From NCBI GenBank assembly GCA_019843655.1, contig JACDQD010000002.1, forward strand, positions 6,148,585 through 6,212,584: a stretch of 64,000 nucleotides of DNA. The letters run 5' to 3'. The notes beneath the pieces are model-generated. The model was not told where the DNA came from, searched no databases, and worked only from the letters and a program-made list of their open reading frames with translations. Shown one piece after another: positions 50,953-60,864 of the stretch. Numbering within the stretch: position 1 is the first letter of the stretch; each line of letters starts with the position of its first letter. Position numbers and translations under genes: made by a program. This DNA comes from Lethocerus indicus. Lineage: Eukaryota; Arthropoda; Insecta; Hemiptera; Belostomatidae.

Positions 50953-53900
50953 TTTTTTAATTCACAGTTTTATATAGAACAACTGCAAACAATACCGGAA
51001 ATAGATCTTCCAAAGTTCAGTTTGAAAGGTCGGTTTTATAGGAGAAGTAGGACAAAAAACCGTACTGAACTACTGAGGTGGCCTGGAAACTAGGTTTACA
51101 ACTTAGCCACCTATTTTAGCCCCCAGTGAAATTGCCAGGATGGATCGGAAATAATAAATCGTATAACCGGTACTACTTTCAAGTCGTGTGTAAAGTCCGC
51201 TCTCTCGTTTTTCCCCGTTCCTCTGACCCCTATTTAGGTCTCGTCAACTTTTGCTAACGGATTATCGTTCATGACTCATCGTTGAATCGATCGATAACTG
51301 TTTACACGGTATGGATCACTTACGTGCGACAAACAAAATTACTATGAGAGTTGTAAGAAGTTCAAAATCACAGTTCTCAACACTTCCATGCGCACCCTCC
51401 TAACGAATTTCATTAAACAAACAAAAATGGTTTCTTATTTATAACTCCAGTGCGACGGACATCACCCCATATTAATCTTCGAGTGTCAACAGCTAACTGG
51501 AGATACAGAGGTTGATACATCAGGCACATTTTGGATTGTCGTACAAGGCTGAAATGGGACGTCATTTTAATGGTATCTTATCAAGTGAACAGAGATTAAT
51601 TGCCAAGAAATCTCAACAGTCTATGAAATTCGGTTTGTTTTTGACACATATAAAAACGATTAAATCGCAATATCAACAGCCTGAAGGATCTATTTCAATT
51701 AGATTTAGAATTTTTTTTCCTGGTAACATATTTAAGGGCGCTATGAGATTTGCACCCTTAGATCTATTTTCTTTAAACTGATATACGATTCCGCTAAGTT
51801 GTACGGGGCAAAACTCTTATTGAGTTCATTTTATTGTTTTTCTTGCGTATTTGCTACTAGTTAGGCACCAACTCCAGTTATTCATTCTTCATTCTCCTTC
51901 TATACCCAGTCGCCTCACAATGTTTTCCTTTTACAGTTGGTTAACTATTGCAACTTCAGAGAAGAAAATTTCCACCTCTACGACAAGGTCAACCCCCTCG
52001 ATTTGTACTACATCGGAGAAGCGGATATTATCAGCGTCCTGCCATACAGGGATCAAACGGGAAGGCGAATATTGATTTATAAAATTGGTAAGTATTAAAC
52101 TAGCTGTTTTGTATCGAACCTAATATAATACGAATCAGAATTTGATATTGAACATTTCTTAAATGCAGTAAATTTCAACACCGAAGGATTTAAGGAGAGT
52201 AGATTGAAATAAAATATTTCATAAAACTGTATCAGTTTACCGTATACTGAATGGACTATATCTGATCTATACACATGCTCTAGTACGCGGTTCATATTTG
52301 GCAACGAACGTTTTTTCTTCTTACTTGAAGCCGATTTTGACCCATTTCCATAAGCTTGTTATGCCCCACGCTTACTCGTTATATAAGATATGCATAATAT
52401 AATTTTACTAATAAGATATAATAAAGGAGGAAAAAAGATCGGATATATACAGCAAACTAGGAACGCGGTCGAGAGTATTCTGTAATGAGTTGGGAGACGT
52501 AGGTTCAATGACGATTGGATGAGTTGCGGCCTTCGCTCAAGGCCCATCATTGGCATCGCGTCAAACAATTGAGAGGAAATTCACTACACGAATTTAAAAA
52601 TTTTTCATACATTGAACTTTCTTTCTCAATTTTGTATTTATAATTCCTAATATTCACAGTCCCTTTCCTCTCTTACCCATCCACTGTCCCCACCACGACG
52701 GCTTAAACGCCACTGGCCCAGAGATCACCTCGGGCAGTAGTTAAAACATGTCAAAAGCGCCATCACTGGGTGGTTTCTTTATCGAGACTAACACGCGGAA
52801 ATAAATACATGTATCAATTGCACCCATAACTGTATAAGTTGATTGTGCAAAAATAAAACAGTTAAAAAAATATTCACAATTTTCTAAACCTTGAACTAAC
52901 ATTTGGCATTTTGTCACATTAAATTGAGGAGGGAATTTTCACGATAACTGAATTAGAAACTTCATCGATGGATCCCCTCTGTTCATCCATTTTCACATTT
53001 CCAGAATTTGAAAATTACAACTTTGCGATTGGGTACGGTATATGTGGATCACGCCAACGGATAATATTTTAAACCTTAGTTGCCAAACAAGTTCGAATTA
53101 TGATGATTTCATGACTGCGTAAATGTGCAGGGAAATGGGATCCAGCTAAAACTCACGTGGACGACCTGTTCAAAGCTGGTGTCGCAGCGCTGGAAGCCGG
53201 CATACTGGAACCGAGGGCCCAGATACTTGGAGGTGTCGCCATATTCGACATGGAGGGTCTCTCCCTTCAACACGCGTTCAACATAACTCCCGCTGTTGTA
53301 TCCAGGGTCTTTCAAATAATGGTCGTAAGTATCCCTCTTCAAGCGCCCTTCATCCTGTCAAGAGACAAATAATAATGCTCAGTTCGTTAGTACTATAACA
53401 AAATGAATCGATACTACTACTACAACACATATTCTCAGAAGTCAGAATGGCTGTTGTGAGAGTGATAGTAGTGTGAACAATACTGCTCAAGCGTAGATTT
53501 CATGTGTTTCTGTCTCCTCTCGCCGGTTTGGTCTTTTGCTAGACCGGTTTCGGCTGCTCGCCATCTTCAGTAGCGATGTTAGTCACTTTTGGCACTTTGG
53601 ATGTGCATCCTCACTGCTCTGTCACTGTCACTTGTACTGTGGTGGTTTTCTGTTTGTCGTGTCTATATATACGTGTCTCGTAATTGTGTTTTCAGGAAAA
53701 CAGGAAATCTTTTATGATCGTAAATACACAATACCAGATAGGTTTCCTGTCCTATATTTGGAAGTCAGAAACGAATAGTTGTGACCAGTTGTGTGATCGA
53801 ATATATATTTGATGGATAAACCAACAAAGACTTAAGCCGATCAACAAAATCCCCCCCCCCCAAACTCAAATAAGACAAACAACATTCCCCACAAACACAA

Positions 53901-55197
53901 TAACAAGACACGTATATATACACACGACAAACAGAAAACCACCACAGTACAAGTGACAGTGACAGTGCAGTGAGGATGCACATCCAAAGTGCCAAAAGTG
54001 ACCAACACCGCTACTGAAGATTGCGAGCAGCCGAAACTGGTCTAGCAAAAGACCAAACCAGCGAGAGCAGACAGAAACATACGAAAAAAAATAGGTCGTT
54101 TCACTATTGATTATCCCCTTCATGGCTAGTAAACATAAGCCGCTTGTAAGCCTTATTAATTATCCCAACTTATGACAATAGGAGCCCATTATATTTATTA
54201 TCATTTTAATTTTGGTTTGTTTGTTTCAGACCAGTTTTCCCATGAAGGCTACATCAATTCACGTTATTAACGAATCGTGGATATTCGAGAAAATATTCAG
54301 CATGTTTAAACCACTCTTGGGAAAGAGATACACGGAATCGGTAAACAATAAACATTTGATTTCACTTTGGATCGATACCGAAATTAATTTTCCCCGGAAA
54401 TTTTATTTCCTTTATGCTAACGCCGGTAGCAGTATAAATTTTAAATGTGTCAGGGACGAACATTCTTTCGGCGCACGTAATATATTATTGTGGTGGCATA
54501 ATGTTGAGCCTATCTAGAGGAAGGACTCATTTAAATATTTTACATTTCTCCATTAAAAAAAAAATGTTGTCGAAATGATGTCGAAAATGTTGATCATGGT
54601 AAGGTGTACCAAAGGCTTGACCACTGGGTTCAAACAGTAGTAGACTTGAACCCTCTCAAGCCTTGAGTCATATGTAAACATGTTCCCTATTCCGATTCCC
54701 CTGATTTAAATCGTTTCATAATTTCAGCCAGACAATTTTCCCGTATTTCACGTTTATGATTATTATTTAACGCTTAATGAATAAATATTAAACATTTCTG
54801 GAAGGAATATTTACGCATGTTTCAGCTGTTCTTCCATGGAAATGATATGTCTTCGTTGCATAAACACGTTCAACCAAAATATCTACCCAAGACCTATGGA
54901 GGAATTAGGCCAGACTATGGTTATGTAGAATGGTTCAGATCACTCAGTAAAAATCCCAAGGTGGTGAAAGGTATATATATTTTAGCTTTTCTGCTACTCC
55001 AAATATGCAATATGACTATTAATATTTGACAACAAAAGAAATATCCAAGTTGATTAGATATAATTACGTTGAAAGAAAAAAATTCCTGAAAAATTATCAT
55101 TTTATTTGACATATTAATCTACATCATATTTTTTGTTACAGCCATGACAGAACTGGGTTACATAGCAATGGACAATAAAGAAACCAAAAATTCATAA
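35446..55197 (+). CDS. CRAL-TRIO domain protein (alpha-tocopherol transfer protein-like), 7 coding exons
   Basis: Exons 35446-35605, 42011-42105, 51937-52087, 53131-53324, 54230-54340, 54826-54970 and 55142-55197 join in phase, with GT-AG borders, into 303 residues. This is the usual size of insect CRAL-TRIO carriers. Residues about 40-85 form the CRAL-TRIO N helix bundle (DDEYLLRFLRARNFKLEAAY). Residues about 110-265 form the Sec14-type lipid pocket: DQTGRRILIY (124-133), GKWDP (136-140), IFDMEGL (173-179), NESWIFEKIFSMFKPLLG and FFHGND followed by LHKH (240-251), then LPKTYGG. There is no signal peptide or membrane span, so it should be a cytosolic carrier of a small hydrophobic ligand (tocopherol, retinoid or carotenoid, phosphoinositide). 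The ligand cannot be read from sequence. Introns are large (up to 9.8 kb) and carry repeat copies F, G and H. No frameshift or stop is seen. Confidence 0.94.
37117..37147. repeat. (TA)n microsatellite
   Basis: About 15 TA units, in the CRAL-TRIO intron. Confidence 0.95.
37831..38370. mobile_element. Foldback/MITE-like element, copy F
   Basis: Both arms are present (CGTAGATGTTGTGTGTTTCTGTC.. and ..GACAGAAACACACGAAATCTACG). The interior has the CCTAACTAAAGTTCATTGGATGC module with CCCCTTGAGTGTGG, as in copy B. An unrelated AT-rich stretch (about 37990-38070) interrupts the left half. It lies in an intron of the CRAL-TRIO gene. Confidence 0.85.
39369..39424. repeat. Degraded repeat core
   Basis: CTCCTGATTTGATCTT..TAAGAC.GTTTCGGCTTCTC.CC.CGTCAGTAG matches the order of the family core with scattered changes. 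No partner arm. Confidence 0.55.
40558..40818. mobile_element. Foldback/MITE-like element, copy G with 12-bp flanking repeat
   Basis: Minimal, nearly pure palindrome. The left arm is full length (TTAACATACCTGTTTTGTGG.. to GCTCGCCACC), followed by a short centre with TGACAGTGACAGTGCAGTGAGG. The right arm ends at AAATCTAC, without the outermost segment. The 12-base direct repeat AATTATTTTAGA flanks it (40546-40557 and 40819-40830), a probable target-site duplication. Confidence 0.88.
41333..41398. repeat. Degraded repeat core
   Basis: CTTCTCCTCTCG.TTTGGTC..GAGACC.GTTTC.ACTTCTC.ACTTCTTCGG aligns with the family core with one short gap. Confidence 0.55.
42011..42105 (+). CDS. CRAL-TRIO gene, coding exon 2
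   Basis: Acceptor ATTGTACAG, donor AACTG|GTAAAT. It completes Gln54 from a split codon and ends in phase 0 at Leu85. It encodes the conserved DDEYLLRFLRARNF helix of the CRAL-TRIO N domain. Confidence 0.92.
42190..42315. repeat. 13-bp inverted repeat, possible small MITE
   Basis: CCTGTCTGCACTG (42190-42202) is perfectly inverted at 42303-42315. The right arm extended (CAGTGCAGACAGGACGCT) recurs with one difference at 31717-31734. Confidence 0.5.
44578..44625. repeat. Degraded repeat core
   Basis: ACTGA..TTGATGG.AAGCAGAAACCGGTAAAGCATTA resembles the inverse family core ACTGAAGATGGCGAGCAGCCGAAACCGGTCTAGCA. Confidence 0.45.
44752..44771. repeat. 8-bp stem with GAAA tetraloop
   Basis: AATTTCGC-GAAA-GCGAAATT is a perfect hairpin with a GNRA loop inside the CRAL-TRIO intron. 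Probably fortuitous. Confidence 0.8.
50897..50946. repeat. (TA)n microsatellite
   Basis: About 25 TA units, in the CRAL-TRIO intron about 1 kb upstream of an exon. Confidence 0.95.
51937..52087 (+). CDS. CRAL-TRIO gene, coding exon 3
   Basis: Acceptor CCTTTTACAG, donor AAAATTG|GTAAGT, phase 0 to phase 1, residues 86-135 plus one base. It starts LVNYCNF and carries NPLDLYYIG and YRDQTGRRILIYKIG, the entry into the lipid-binding domain. Confidence 0.93.
52088..53130 (+). other. Intron of the CRAL-TRIO gene (1.0 kb)
   Basis: GTAAGT..ATGTGCAG. Nothing else recognised inside. Confidence 0.9.
53131..53324 (+). CDS. CRAL-TRIO gene, coding exon 4
   Basis: Acceptor AAATGTGCAG, donor ATGGTC|GTAAGT, phase 1 to phase 0, residues 136-200. 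It encodes GKWDP, the helix LEAGILEPRAQILGG and the strand VAIFDMEGLSLQHA, the most diagnostic part of the CRAL-TRIO fold. Confidence 0.94.
53325..54229 (+). other. Intron of the CRAL-TRIO gene with repeat insertion
   Basis: GTAAGT..TGTTTCAG. About two thirds of it is foldback copy H. Confidence 0.9.
53491..54084. mobile_element. Foldback/MITE-like element, copy H
   Basis: Both arms are present (GCGTAGATTTCATGTGTTTC.. and ..AGACAGAAACATACG). The interior (about 53693-53850) contains GATCGTAAATACACAA, TTTGGAAGTCAGAA and GATCGAATATATATTTGAT. This is the same cargo as copy C in opposite orientation relative to the window. A C13 run is at about 53850. It lies in an intron of the CRAL-TRIO gene. 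Confidence 0.87.
54230..54340 (+). CDS. CRAL-TRIO gene, coding exon 5
   Basis: Acceptor TTTGTTTCAG, donor GAATCG|GTAAAC, 37 codons, phase 0 to 0, residues 201-237. It encodes TSFPMKATSIHVINESWIF and FKPLLGKRYTES, matching the family segment P.....H.IN....F......KP.L.... Confidence 0.93.
54341..54825 (+). other. Intron of the CRAL-TRIO gene (485 bp)
   Basis: GTAAAC..CATGTTTCAG; nothing else seen. Confidence 0.9.
54826..54970 (+). CDS. CRAL-TRIO gene, coding exon 6
   Basis: Acceptor GCATGTTTCAG, donor GTGAAAG|GTATAT, phase 0 to 1, residues 238-285. It carries LFFHGNDMSSLHKHV and LPKTYGGIRPDY, the conserved C-terminal part of the lipid-binding domain. Confidence 0.93.
55142..55197 (+). CDS. 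CRAL-TRIO gene, last coding exon
   Basis: Acceptor TTTTTGTTACAG, phase 1. It encodes AMTELGYIAMDNKETKNS and a TAA stop at 55195-55197. The short polar tail is typical of the family. Confidence 0.9.
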
Positions 55198-55883
55198 TAT
55201 ACTAAGGATTGAGTACTACTCTATTCAGGAAGGAATTTTGAGATGTGATATTAAAAATTATCTTTGAAACTGGTTTGTCTACAGAATGAAGCAGTGGCAT
55301 ATGGAGGACTCTTTTAGACATGGAAATTAGTTCTAAAGTATGGAATATAATATTTCCATATTAATAGTAATTTTCATGCAGGGGTATTTCATATATATTT
55401 TCAGTAGGGATACAGTACATTTTATAATCATTTAATAGACTTACATGTTCTTAACTTTTTTTTATACAAAATTCTCATTTGGGGACTACTGGATTAGATA
55501 AAACTTTCCTGAGCAGGCCACTTGGGTAAAGAGTAGTAAAATAATTATTTTTGTTACAATTTTATATATATTTGTAAAAATACTATTTTTAATGTCCAAA
55601 ATTATGTGATAGCCTAAAGTTGAAAGATGGTAACCAGTTACTTTTTCCTTCGGGAACAATTGACAGGCCCTAATATCATATACAACCAAGTGTAATTGAT
55701 AGAACACAATAATAGAATAATGTGTGCACTGTTTCTAGATTCCATTAACCATTAACTCTCTGCTTTTCAATCTGGAACTTTTAAATAAGAAATGATTTCA
55801 GGTATCAAAAATGCACCACCATAAGTTAAAAAAGATTTTATACATCAAATTTTTTTAATTAAAAAAAAAAATTGCAATATTTA

Positions 55884-55951
55884 AATAAAATATTTCTTTG
55901 TAGTAGTTATAGAAATAGCCTATATAGAAACTATGTAAAGTGTTTAATAAA
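55884..55951 (+). terminator. Candidate polyadenylation signals
   Basis: AATAAA occurs at 55884-55889 and 55946-55951, about 690 and 750 bases after the CRAL-TRIO stop. Either would give a long AT-rich 3' UTR. The choice cannot be made from sequence. Confidence 0.3.
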
Positions 55952-56903
55952 CTAACTAATATTAAATGAACTATTTAATTCTTAAATGGGGTATTAAATT
56001 ATTTTATAATTATTTCAATCATTTTTTCTTAGCTTCAACTGGTAAGCACTATCATGTATATAACACATTAATAAGTTAGGGTCAATCAGTGAATTTACAG
56101 CTTTGTGCTGAATTTCTTTTTCTCTTACAGAAGGTGAAATATTTGAATAAGTTCATTTAATTCAGAGATGGTTTCTGGAAATTAGTACAGAATTTAATGG
56201 TTATTATTCCAAATTGAATAATTATATATGAATAATTAATTTTTATTGAAATCAAATGTTAAAATATGGTGTTCTGCATTAGATCATTTCTACAGACCTG
56301 TTTGAACTAGACTACTCATTGAACTTATTAAGAATAAGAAGAAATATGTTGTGAGAAGGATATAATATCCATGATATGGAATCAATTAATCTGTACAAAA
56401 TATTTATAGAAGTCAGACTTTGTTCAGTAGGGACCATAAATTACATTATTTAGTAATTAATGACAACATTGGTAAAATGTAGTTAATTTTCATACAGCTG
56501 TATGTTAAATTCCACCTATGGACATAATATTTTCTGGTACAAAACGTTGTGTTTTTACAAATTGAGACATTTAGTGAGTGTTAATGTTAAATATTGTTGT
56601 GTAGTATCAATATATAGTATTAAATATTTTACTAAATATATTTTCCTACAACATATTCCCAATATTTCACATGAATATACAGGTCAAGTGATCTGATTAT
56701 TAATTAATTAAAATAAAACAAAAATTAAATTAATTAAACTATTCCTTTTTATGGAATAGCTAAAAAATAACAATTTTACGCTTGTATGAATAATTGGAAA
56801 CTAATATTTTATTAAAATAAACTATGTGCTTAAGACATACATGACATACTTATTATATGAAGTAATATCTGACTTCCGGTTTTCACGCGACCAGGAACTG
56901 TTA

Positions 56904-56921
56904 CAGCAGCAGCAGCAGCAG
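56904..56921. repeat. (CAG)6 trinucleotide repeat
   Basis: Six perfect CAG units in non-coding DNA. Confidence 0.95.
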
Positions 56922-57366
56922 AAACAAATCATTCAATAAAAACTACATTAGTCACTCTTGAATTTCATGGTCAGCATTAGTCCCTATACCAAAGCCTATA
57001 ACTCCCTTGTCTCATCAAACCGCAATTTTCCTATTAGGTTGACATTTTTTTTATGCCTTTGGAATATAACTAAAACAAATAATCCACAGTTTGTAATTTA
57101 AGATGCTTATCTTAGAGCTTAACGTGACCATTTATAAATCAAGCAATCGATCCTACTCAGCGCGGCACCCCTTGAGCAGACACAGTAAAAACACTCGACA
57201 ATAAAACCTTAACACGTGGCAGAAAAGCTAAACAAGGCATTGAACTTCAAGAAATCCATTGCAAGAATTCTACAGTGCAGCCTCCCTCAAAACTTCTAGT
57301 CATAGAATAGAGTATAACGACACTGTTTCGATCAAACTTCACCCTTATGACTACGACATTAAATAA

Positions 57367-57369
<3 letters not shown>

Positions 57370-57414
<45 letters not shown>
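57370..57414. repeat. (TA)n microsatellite
   Basis: About 22 TA units. Confidence 0.95.
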
Positions 57415-57416
<2 letters not shown>

Positions 57417-57475
57417 ATTATCGGCACAAAACAAATATAATTCAGTAACACAAATGATACAATGTGAGATCTTAC

Positions 57476-57601
57476 CAGGAGTGGCCCCGGGAGAAGTGGC
57501 TGACAAGCCGTGAATGGCTTGGTGGGCCTGTCCCCCTCCACGATAATACCTGGATGGTGTCTAACACGATAACCATAAACGTTACACCCTTCAGCCTCAG
57601 G
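57476..57601 (-). CDS. Candidate exon, strand uncertain, unrecognised
   Basis: On the - strand a 126-base block lies between a strong acceptor (ATTTACTTTTACAG) and a strong donor (CTCCTG|GTAAGA). One frame is fully open for 42 codons (GCNVYGYRVRHHPG, GDRPTKPFTACQPLLPG). It is far richer in GC than its surroundings. On the + strand the same block has an acceptor-like TCTTACCAG (ends 57478) and a donor-like AAA|GTAAAT (57609), so it might be a leader exon of the GMC gene downstream, which needs one. I recognise no protein family. Confidence 0.3.
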
Positions 57602-58355
57602 CTGTAAAAGTAAATATTCCTCTTCTAATTTATATATACAAATATTACTGTCAGAAAATTTGAAAATTTATTCTTATTGATTATATCTAATAACTAAAAG
57701 CTTTATATAGCCTACATTTATTTAGCTCTTAGTCCCCACTTTAATTAAGTTAGAGTCCATTAATGACATTACAGTTATTCTCATAAATTTGTTTACATTT
57801 TTTTTTGGAATTTAATTTGGATATTATTCCTGAAAATATATTTTATCGAATAACGAAGAATGATTTCAATTAGTTTATTTAATCAGGATACAAAGCTGTA
57901 TGATCTAGCCTATAATCTCAAAATGGAGATTATTTGTGACTATGAATTACCTAGTACTTAGTGGTGGCATTTATTTTATTCACGTGTATATTACATGCAC
58001 CTAATATTGTAACATACAACAAATAATCTTGTCTTTTTTATAATTTCTTTATTAGACTTTGTTTAACTTTCTGGAAATTATCTGGAAAATTTGGTAAGTT
58101 CAAAGTTTATTATTTCTACATACAATTATTAAGATGAGTGTTCATGCCATTGAAACCACAAAGTGTCCAGAAACATCCTGTAAATTTCAAATTCAATAAA
58201 ATGTAATGGAAGAGAAGAAGTAAGGAGATCGGCCCCATCCTCATATCAGTTGAATAGATTAGCCTTGAGTTGTTCTCCATTCAGGAAATCTGGAATGTGT
58301 TGGTAACTCAGTACTGTTCGGGTGCTTGGACGGGCTGGTCGCCTCTCCTCTCCAG

Positions 58356-58523
58356 CCAACATGCTCAGGATAACATCTTACAAGGAGTTCATTCTCCTAT
58401 TCTTCGGAGCCGTCTCACTCTGGAATTCTGCTCTACTCGACTCCAGATATCGTCCCGTCATATTACCAACCGAATGGGTCAATTCCAGATACGATTTCAT
58501 CATTATAGGAGCTGGAAGCGCGG
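58356..58523 (+). CDS. GMC copy 1, exon 1
   Basis: The exon begins after CCTCTCCTCTCCAG (AG 58354-58355), with a five-base untranslated tail before ATG 58361. This acceptor implies an upstream leader exon. It ends GCGG|GTAAAT, phase 1. It encodes MLRITSYKEF, the hydrophobic segment, PTEWVNSRYDFIIIGAGSA. Confidence 0.9.
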
Positions 58524-60864
58524 GTAAATATTGGTTTTTTTTTATTTATCTGCTGCAAACTTGTGTCCAACCATACCTAACGAGGGATGTTCGGGATAAA
58601 TATCTGAGTTTTCTGTGAGTTCATTGTTTTCGTCGAATCACAAGTTGGTACCTGATGGACAATTTATTAAAAAAACACCGTGGAAGAAGAACTACATAAC
58701 TACAATAACGTCATATACTGATTTTGGGATATTTATGTGCCACTGGCGACTACCATAAACAGACAGTGTAGTACTGCATGATAGATGTTGAACGTCTGGA
58801 GATTTCAGGATCGGTCGTGGCCAGCAGACTGAGCGAGGATCCTCGATGGAAAGTGCTGCTGGTGGAAGCAGGCGGGGACGAATCTCTGGAGACGGAGGTT
58901 CCGCTCCTCATGTACAGCCTCTGGAACACCCAGTTCGATTGGAACTATACAACTGTACCACAGTACAGGGCATGTGGATGTAAGTAAATACCAGTAGGAA
59001 ACAACTATTATCTTATTTAAATACATCATCAAGTATAGCTGTAGAATTCATTGTGTCAATCAACAGTCAATCAATAAATTTATATCGGTGTTTTTCGTAG
59101 TTATTAATGCATAAATTTACATGATACATAAACTTGATGTTCATCAGCATTATTACGGAATGGAAGGGTGGTAATGAATGATATGTGACTCTAAATTATA
59201 TAACACTAGAACAGTGAAAGATAATCTCAATATCAAGAATGATGTTATACAAATGAAGCTAAACACAAAGTATGGATAGAAATATCTCATTGGATAATTC
59301 TCAAGATTTCTAGAAGCTATTTTAGAGTAGATGAAAAATTATATTCCTGGATCATCCAATAAATTAAAAGCTAGACATTTCAGAATTTGCAGGTATTAGA
59401 GGTGGAAGAATAACGAGGAATTAAAGATATAAATTGTGTAAAATGGGGATCCTATTTTTCAGTTCAGCAAGGAGTATGCACCTGGCCTAGAGGACGCGTA
59501 CTGGGGGTAGTAGCGCCATCAACGGGATGGTTTACATCAGGGGAAACCGCAAGGATTACGACAACTGGGCAGATCAGGGTAACGAGGGATGGAGCTTCGA
59601 CGAAGTTCTTCCATATTTCCTTCGATCCGAGGACATGCTCGAACCGAAATACGTGGCAGATAGGAAGTACCACTCGAGCGGAGGGTATCTTACGGTGAAT
59701 GAGGCCAATTACCAGAATCCACTGATGAACGACTACATGGAGATAGGGCGGAGAATGGGCTACGAGGTGAGGGACGTCAACGGGGAGAAGCAGACGGGGT
59801 TCATGCCTCTTCAGGGGACTTTCAGGGACGGCGCTAGGTGTTCGACGGCCAAGGCTTTCCTCAGACCGGCCAGGAGTCGACCCAATCTCCACGTGGTCAC
59901 CGAGGCCCTCGTCACCAGGATAGTAATCGACAAAGAAACGATGACAGCGACTGGGGTCGAGTTCACGAAGGAGGGGCGTAATGTAGTGGTGGAAGCGGCC
60001 AAGGAGGTAATCGTGTCCGCCGGCGCCATCAACAGCCCCCAACTCCTCTTGCTCTCCGGCATCGGCCCCGAGGAACACCTGACGCGGGTAGGCATACCGC
60101 CCGTCGTACACCTCCCCGTCGGTGAGAACCTCCAGGATCACATCGGAGTCCTACTCAATTTTAAGGTCGATCCGCCGACAGAAATAAAACCGCACTGGAA
60201 TTTTCGCGCCATCAAGGACTTCGCCGCCTACAGGAGAGGTCCGCTAACCTCCTCCGTTATCGACGCTGTCGGTTTTATACACTCGCGATTTTCTCATGAT
60301 CCCGACTACCCGGACGTTCAGATCCATTTCGGCAACCCGCCGAGTATATCCTGGGGTCAGAAAGACGTCTGGGGAGTTTTCGCTCAATTATTGAGGCCGA
60401 AAAGCTCGGGGACGGTGAGGCTCCGATCGACCGACCCCAGAGACCCGCCCGAGATTGATCCCAACTACTTTGCCGACCCCGAAGATATTAAAATCGTCAA
60501 AGAAGCGACGAAAATAGCTATCGATATAGGAACTTCAGCCGTATTTGAGAAATACAATTCCCGACTGGACTTGAATTCACACAGTTACTGTTCTCATATT
60601 ACGGACCATAGTTCGGACAGCTTCCTGGATTGCTTAGTTAGTAACTATTCGTCAACTGTGTTCCATCCGACTAGTACTTGTCGAATGGGGCCGTTGAATA
60701 ATATCAGGTCTGTTGTCGATCCCAGCCTCAGAGTCATCGGAGTACATCGTCTTAGAGTCATCGACGCGTCTGTTATACCCGACATTGTCAGTGGCAACAC
60801 CAATGCTCCGACGATCATGATTGCGGAGAAAGGTTCCGATATGATTAAGCAGTCGTGGAAATGA
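58361..60864 (+). CDS. GMC oxidoreductase (glucose dehydrogenase-like), copy 1, with apparent 1-base frameshift
   Basis: Three exons (58361-58523, 58809-58979, 59463-60864) encode about 578 residues of an FAD-dependent glucose-methanol-choline oxidoreductase. Residues 8-19 are a hydrophobic N-terminal segment (EFILLFFGAVSL), probably a signal or anchor. GAGSAG (50-55) is the FAD-binding Rossmann loop, followed by LLVEAGG. GMC signature 1 is RGRVLGGSSAING and signature 2 is GAINSPQLLLLSGIGP. The catalytic pair is His513 (VFHPTSTCRMGP) and Asn559 (SGNTNAPTIMIAEKGSD). Five G's (59503-59507) stand where six are needed in CTGGGGGGT, which breaks the frame inside signature 1. Everything after it is intact, so it is either an assembly error or a very young pseudogene. 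The family oxidises sugars, ecdysone or other alcohols; the substrate here is unknown. Confidence 0.95.
58524..58808 (+). other. GMC copy 1, intron 1 (285 bp)
   Basis: GTAAAT..GAGATTTCAG; phase 1. It splits the FAD-loop codon Gly55, a position shared with copy 2. Confidence 0.9.
58809..58979 (+). CDS. GMC copy 1, exon 2
   Basis: GATCGGTCGTGGCC.. gives SVVASRLSEDPRWKVLLVEAG and continues through SLWNTQFDWNYTTVPQ to CG plus one base. Donor GGAT|GTAAGT, phase 1. This is the conserved adenine-ribose-binding part of the GMC FAD domain. Confidence 0.93.
58980..59462 (+). other. GMC copy 1, intron 2 (483 bp)
   Basis: GTAAGT..CTATTTTTCAG; no other feature. Confidence 0.9.
59463..60864 (+). CDS. GMC copy 1, exon 3 (frameshifted near its start)
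   Basis: It reads FQQGVCTWPRGRVLG, then loses frame at the G5 run (59503-59507). From GSSAINGMVYIRG onward the frame one base over is open for the remaining 1.35 kb to TGA at 60862-60864. No AATAAA lies within 200 bases of the stop. The long open frames on the opposite strand are mirror images of this GC-rich exon. Confidence 0.94.

Larger units (their letters stand above)
42106..51936 (+). other. Intron of the CRAL-TRIO gene (9.8 kb)
   Basis: GTAAAT..TTTTACAG. No internal gene is recognised. A 186-codon frame (47998-48558, +) is the longest in the window outside the GMC gene but resembles no known protein and has a poor composition. It also holds a 13-bp inverted repeat (42.2 kb), a degraded core (44.6 kb), a tetraloop hairpin (44.75 kb) and a TA array (50.9 kb). 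Confidence 0.85.
55952..58355. other. Spacer between the CRAL-TRIO and GMC genes
   Basis: Very AT-rich. It holds a (CAG)6 run (56904-56921), a TA array (57.37 kb) and one GC-richer exon-like island at about 57.48-57.61 kb, reported separately. Otherwise nothing. Confidence 0.6.

Noticed and set aside
50869..51093. 74-codon frame with a Tyr-Ile run
   Set aside because: Translation of a TA microsatellite.
59464..60141. 225-codon open frame on the - strand
   Set aside because: Antisense image of the GC-rich GMC exon 3, whose + strand frame carries all family motifs; no independent domain.
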